Shown here: one piece after another, positions 6,665 through 8,873 of the stretch
How the letters are laid out: each line of letters starts with the position of its first letter
How positions within the stretch are numbered: position 1 is the first letter of the stretch
Origin: a bacterium
GTDB lineage: Bacteria > Oederibacteriota > JAJYGY01
Length of the DNA: 8,873 nucleotides
Reading direction: 5' to 3'
NCBI GenBank assembly: GCA_021790555.1
Contig: JAJYGY010000041.1
Coordinates: 1 to 8,873, forward strand
Notes under the pieces: generated by a model
Databases searched by the model: none
Seen by the model: only the letters and a program-made list of their open reading frames with translations
What the model was told of the DNA's origin: nothing
Translations under genes and position numbers: made by a program

Positions 6665-6699
6665 CGGCCCGGGGCGGTCGTTCCGCCCGGGCCGGTTTT
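6665..6699 (+). terminator. Terminator-like hairpin upstream of ahcY
   Basis: CGGCCC (6665-6670) and GGGCGG (6672-6677) pair with GGGCCG (6689-6694) and CCGCCC (6683-6688) respectively. This makes a 12-bp stem with one bulged G (6671) and the loop TCGTT. TTTT follows at 6696-6699. It ends 8 bases before the ahcY ribosome site (GAGG, 6708-6711). It could terminate after metK, or act as the off-switch of an attenuator that sets ahcY read-through. No separate promoter for ahcY is visible after it, which favours attenuation. Confidence 0.65.
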
Positions 6700-6718
6700 G
6701 CCATCCAGAGGGACAAGC

Positions 6719-7975
6719 ATGAAACACGACGTCAAGGACATCAAGCTTTCGGGCAAGGGCAAGCTCCGCATCGAATGGGCCGGCCGCAACATGCCGGTGC
6801 TGCGCCAGATCCACGCGCGCTTCGCCAAGGAAAAGCCCCTGGCCGGCCGGCGCCTGGCGGCCTGCCTGCACATCACCACCGAGACGGCCAACCTGCTCAT
6901 CGCCCTGAAGGCCGGCGGGGCCCAGGTGACGGCCTGCGCCAGCAACCCGCTCTCGACCCAGGACGACGTGGCCGCCTCCCTGGTGAAGGACTACGGCATC
7001 GACACCTTCGCCATCAAGGGCGAGGACAACAAGACCTACTATTCGCACATCAAGGCGGCCCTGGACACCCGGCCGGTGATGACCATGGACGACGGCGCCG
7101 ACCTGGTCAACGAGCTGCATTCCAAGCGGCGCGAGCTGCTCAAGGGCGTGATCGGCGGCACCGAGGAGACCACCACCGGGGTCATCCGGCTGCAGGCCAT
7201 GGCCAACCGGGGCGTGCTGGAATTCCCCGTGGTGGCCGTCAACGAGGCCAAGACCAAGCACTTCTTCGACAACCGCTACGGCACCGGCCAGTCCACCATG
7301 GACGGCATCATCCGGGCCACCAACCTGCTCATCGCCGGCTCGGTCTTCGTGGTGGCCGGCTACGGCTGGTGCGGCCGCGGCCTGGCCATGCGGGCCAAGG
7401 GCATGGGCGCCGACACCATCGTCACCGAGGTCGACCCCCTGAAGGCGCTGGAGGCGGTGATGGACGGATTCCGCGTGATGCCCATGGCCGAGGCGGCCAG
7501 GCTGGGCGACATCTTCTGCACCATCACCGGCAACCTGAACGTGCTGCGCGCCGAGCATTTCCGGGTGATGAAGGACGGCGCGGTGGTGTGCAACAGCGGG
7601 CACTTCAACGCCGAGATCGACCTGCCCGCCCTGGCCAAGCTGTCCGGGAAGCGCCGGGTCATCCGCGACTTCGTCGAGGAATTCACGCTGGCGGGCGGCA
7701 AGAAGGTCAACGTGCTCGCCGAGGGGCGCCTGGTGAACCTGGGCGCCGCGGAAGGGCATCCGGCCAGCGTGATGGACATGTCCTTCGCCAACCAGGCCCT
7801 TTCGGCCGAATACATGGTGAAGAACAGCGCCCAGCTGAAGCGCCAGGTCTACGTGGTGCCCGAGGAGATCGACAAGGAGATCGCCCGCCTCAAGCTGGCG
7901 GCCCGGGGCACGCGCATCGACAAGCTGACGCCCGAACAGGTGAAATACCTCAATTCCTACGAGATGGGGACCTAG
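6719..7975 (+). CDS. ahcY: S-adenosylhomocysteine hydrolase (adenosylhomocysteinase)
   Basis: This cytosolic NAD-dependent enzyme splits S-adenosylhomocysteine, the by-product of methyl transfer, into adenosine and homocysteine. The 418-residue product shows HITTET (51-56), DDGADL from 124, TEETTTG (148-154), NEAKTKHFFDN from 175 with catalytic-type Lys180 and Asp184, the NAD-binding loop GYGWCGRG (214-221) and NSGHF (292-296). It belongs to the shorter form found in archaea and many deep-branching bacteria. The roughly 40-residue insert of the longer form is absent, and it ends in VKYLNSYEMGT rather than the Tyr-rich tail. ATG 6719 is chosen over the in-frame TTG 6698 because GAGG (6708-6711) precedes it properly and TTG 6698 overlaps the hairpin T-run. 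Its placement after metK fits a SAM-recycling operon. Confidence 0.96.
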   Translation: MKHDVKDIKLSGKGKLRIEWAGRNMPVLRQIHARFAKEKPLAGRRLAACLHITTETANLLIALKAGGAQVTACASNPLSTQDDVAASLVKDYGIDTFAIKGEDNKTYYSHIKAALDTRPVMTMDDGADLVNELHSKRRELLKGVIGGTEETTTGVIRLQAMANRGVLEFPVVAVNEAKTKHFFDNRYGTGQSTMDGIIRATNLLIAGSVFVVAGYGWCGRGLAMRAKGMGADTIVTEVDPLKALEAVMDGFRVMPMAEAARLGDIFCTITGNLNVLRAEHFRVMKDGAVVCNSGHFNAEIDLPALAKLSGKRRVIRDFVEEFTLAGGKKVNVLAEGRLVNLGAAEGHPASVMDMSFANQALSAEYMVKNSAQLKRQVYVVPEEIDKEIARLKLAARGTRIDKLTPEQVKYLNSYEMGT

Positions 7976-8009
7976 TCCGCGACCCGCTCCCGGGAATGGA
8001 TTCCAGCCT

Positions 8010-8047
8010 GCCGCCCCTCGACACCGCCCGGGGGGCGGCGCCGTTTT
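8010..8047 (+). terminator. Terminator-like hairpin after ahcY
   Basis: GCCGCCCC (8010-8017) pairs with GGGGCGGC (8032-8039) around a 14-base loop, and TTTT follows at 8044-8047 after four more bases. Alternative pairings exist: CCGCCC 8024-8029 with GGGCGG 8033-8038, and CACCGCC 8022-8028 with GGCGGTG 8050-8056. The exact fold is uncertain. The imperfect T-run and its spacing make this a weaker terminator than the one at 5244. Confidence 0.5.
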
Positions 8048-8069
8048 GAGGCGGTGAATGCCCCCTTTT

Positions 8070-8094
8070 CCCGGTCCGCGGGGGGTGGACCGGG
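8070..8094 (+). other. Hairpin upstream of the mqnD-type gene
   Basis: CCCGGTCC (8070-8077) pairs perfectly over 8 bp with GGACCGGG (8087-8094) around a G-rich nine-base loop. There is no T-run after it, so it is not an intrinsic terminator. It lies about 30 bp before the start of the next gene and about 20 bp after the hairpin at 8010. It may be part of a leader fold controlling that gene; no promoter was found between 7976 and 8126. Confidence 0.45.
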
Positions 8095-8126
8095 GGGCGG
8101 CGCAACCGAAAAGCAGAAAGAGGATC

Positions 8127-8873
8127 ATGGAAACAGCGACCACGGAAAAGATTTTCAGGATCGGGCATTCCCCCGACCCGGACGACGCCTTCATGTTCTA
8201 CGCCATGGCCAAGGGCATCGTGAAGATCCCGGGCCACCGCATCGAGCACGTGATGGAGGACATCCAGACGCTGAACAAGCGCGCCTTCCAGGGCGAGCTG
8301 GAGATGACCGCCATCTCGGCCCACGCCTATCCCGCCGTGGCGAAGACCTACGGCCTGCTGCACTGCGGCGCCAGCATGGGGCGCAACTACGGCCCCGTGG
8401 TCATCGCCAAGCGCCTGCCCGGGAAGGGAACCGGAGTGGAGGCCGTCAAGGGACTGAGGATCGCGGTGCCGGGCGAATGGACCACCGCCTTCCTGCTGCT
8501 CAACCTGGCCACCGGGGGCAAGTACGTGCCCGTGCAGGCGGATTTCGCCGCCATCATGGGCATGGTGGAGAAGGAGGAGGTGGACGGCGGCCTGCTCATC
8601 CACGAGGGGCAGATCACCTACCGCGAGAAGGGCTTTTTGAAGGTCCTGGACCTGGGCGAATGGTGGAGGGGCTTCACCCCCCTGCCCCTGCCCCTGGGCC
8701 TGGACGTGGTGCGGCGCGACCTGGGCGACCTCATCCCGGCCGCCTCCCGGGCCATGCGCGACTCCATCCTCTACGCCCAGGAGCACGAGGACCTGGCCCT
8801 GCCCTACGCCCTGGAGTTCGGGCGCGGCATCGACACCGAGGTGGGCCGGCGGTTCGTGCGCATGTACGTCAAC
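8127..8873 (+). CDS. mqnD: MqnD-type menaquinone biosynthesis enzyme, 1,4-dihydroxy-6-naphthoate synthase family (3' end outside window)
   Basis: The frame stays open to the right edge, giving 249 residues. MqnD proteins run to about 270-290, so only the C-terminal tail is missing. In the futalosine pathway MqnD converts cyclic de-hypoxanthinyl futalosine to 1,4-dihydroxy-6-naphthoate on the way to menaquinone. Family features are EDIQTLN from about 44, VPGEWTTAFLLL (114-125), LLIHEGQITY with His159 at the catalytic position, and DLGEWW followed by PLPLPLG. One difference is the N-terminal loop, which reads HSPDPDDAFMFY (14-25) where classic MqnD has SPCPNDTFIFY. A substrate-shifted paralogue of the MqnA/MqnD family is thus possible. 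ATG 8127 follows AGAGG (8119-8123) at a rather short 3-base spacing. The gene follows ahcY after 151 bp and may share its transcript. Confidence 0.78.
   Translation, partial: METATTEKIFRIGHSPDPDDAFMFYAMAKGIVKIPGHRIEHVMEDIQTLNKRAFQGELEMTAISAHAYPAVAKTYGLLHCGASMGRNYGPVVIAKRLPGKGTGVEAVKGLRIAVPGEWTTAFLLLNLATGGKYVPVQADFAAIMGMVEKEEVDGGLLIHEGQITYREKGFLKVLDLGEWWRGFTPLPLPLGLDVVRRDLGDLIPAASRAMRDSILYAQEHEDLALPYALEFGRGIDTEVGRRFVRMYVN

Noticed and set aside
5416..8049. An 877-residue + strand open frame overlapping metK and ahcY
   Set aside because: It is out of frame with both enzymes, Arg/Gly/Pro-rich and without motifs; the metK and ahcY frames carry the conserved sequence.
5294..8194. A 966-residue open frame on the minus strand opposite metK and ahcY
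   Set aside because: It runs antisense through two unmistakable enzymes plus their promoter and hairpins, and its His/Gly/Val-rich translation resembles no protein family. It is a shadow of GC-biased codons.

Overview
The window is GC-rich bacterial DNA, with G/C dominating third codon positions. It holds six genes, all on the + strand, in two transcription units separated by a strong intrinsic terminator. No phage, insertion sequence, CRISPR array, tRNA or rRNA was seen. The exporter-type gene pair points to a Gram-negative bacterium with an outer membrane and a type IX-like secretion route (the FCB group or one of the candidate phyla near it). A futalosine-type menaquinone gene and a short-type S-adenosylhomocysteine hydrolase fit that picture. 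I cannot name a genus or phylum from this sequence.

Unit 1 (1-5279) is a cell-surface operon. The first gene is cut by the left edge but still shows its signal peptide. It encodes a protein of about 1250 residues built from three related jelly-roll modules, one cysteine-bracketed beta module, one PA14 module and a C-terminal domain resembling the type IX (Por) sorting signal, joined by Thr/Ser/Pro linkers. After 25 bp comes a PorV/PorQ-type outer-membrane barrel, and after another 25 bp a small basic secreted protein that I do not recognise. Two hairpins follow, the second a textbook terminator. The simplest reading is a surface adhesin or glycan-binding protein, encoded with an outer-membrane partner that may help deliver or anchor it.

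Unit 2 (5297 to the right edge) is an S-adenosylmethionine (SAM) cycle operon. A near-consensus sigma-70 promoter with an extended -10 leads into a leader with a terminator-like hairpin, then metK (makes SAM), ahcY (breaks down S-adenosylhomocysteine, SAH) and an mqnD-type menaquinone gene that runs off the right edge. Both spacers of this unit (120 and 151 bp) hold strong RNA hairpins, two of them with short T-runs, so each downstream gene may be under its own attenuation control. This is the least explained part of the window.

Three obvious start choices are corrected here. Gene 1 begins upstream of the window, not at GTG 292. metK begins at ATG 5441, not TTG 5429. ahcY begins at ATG 6719, not TTG 6698.
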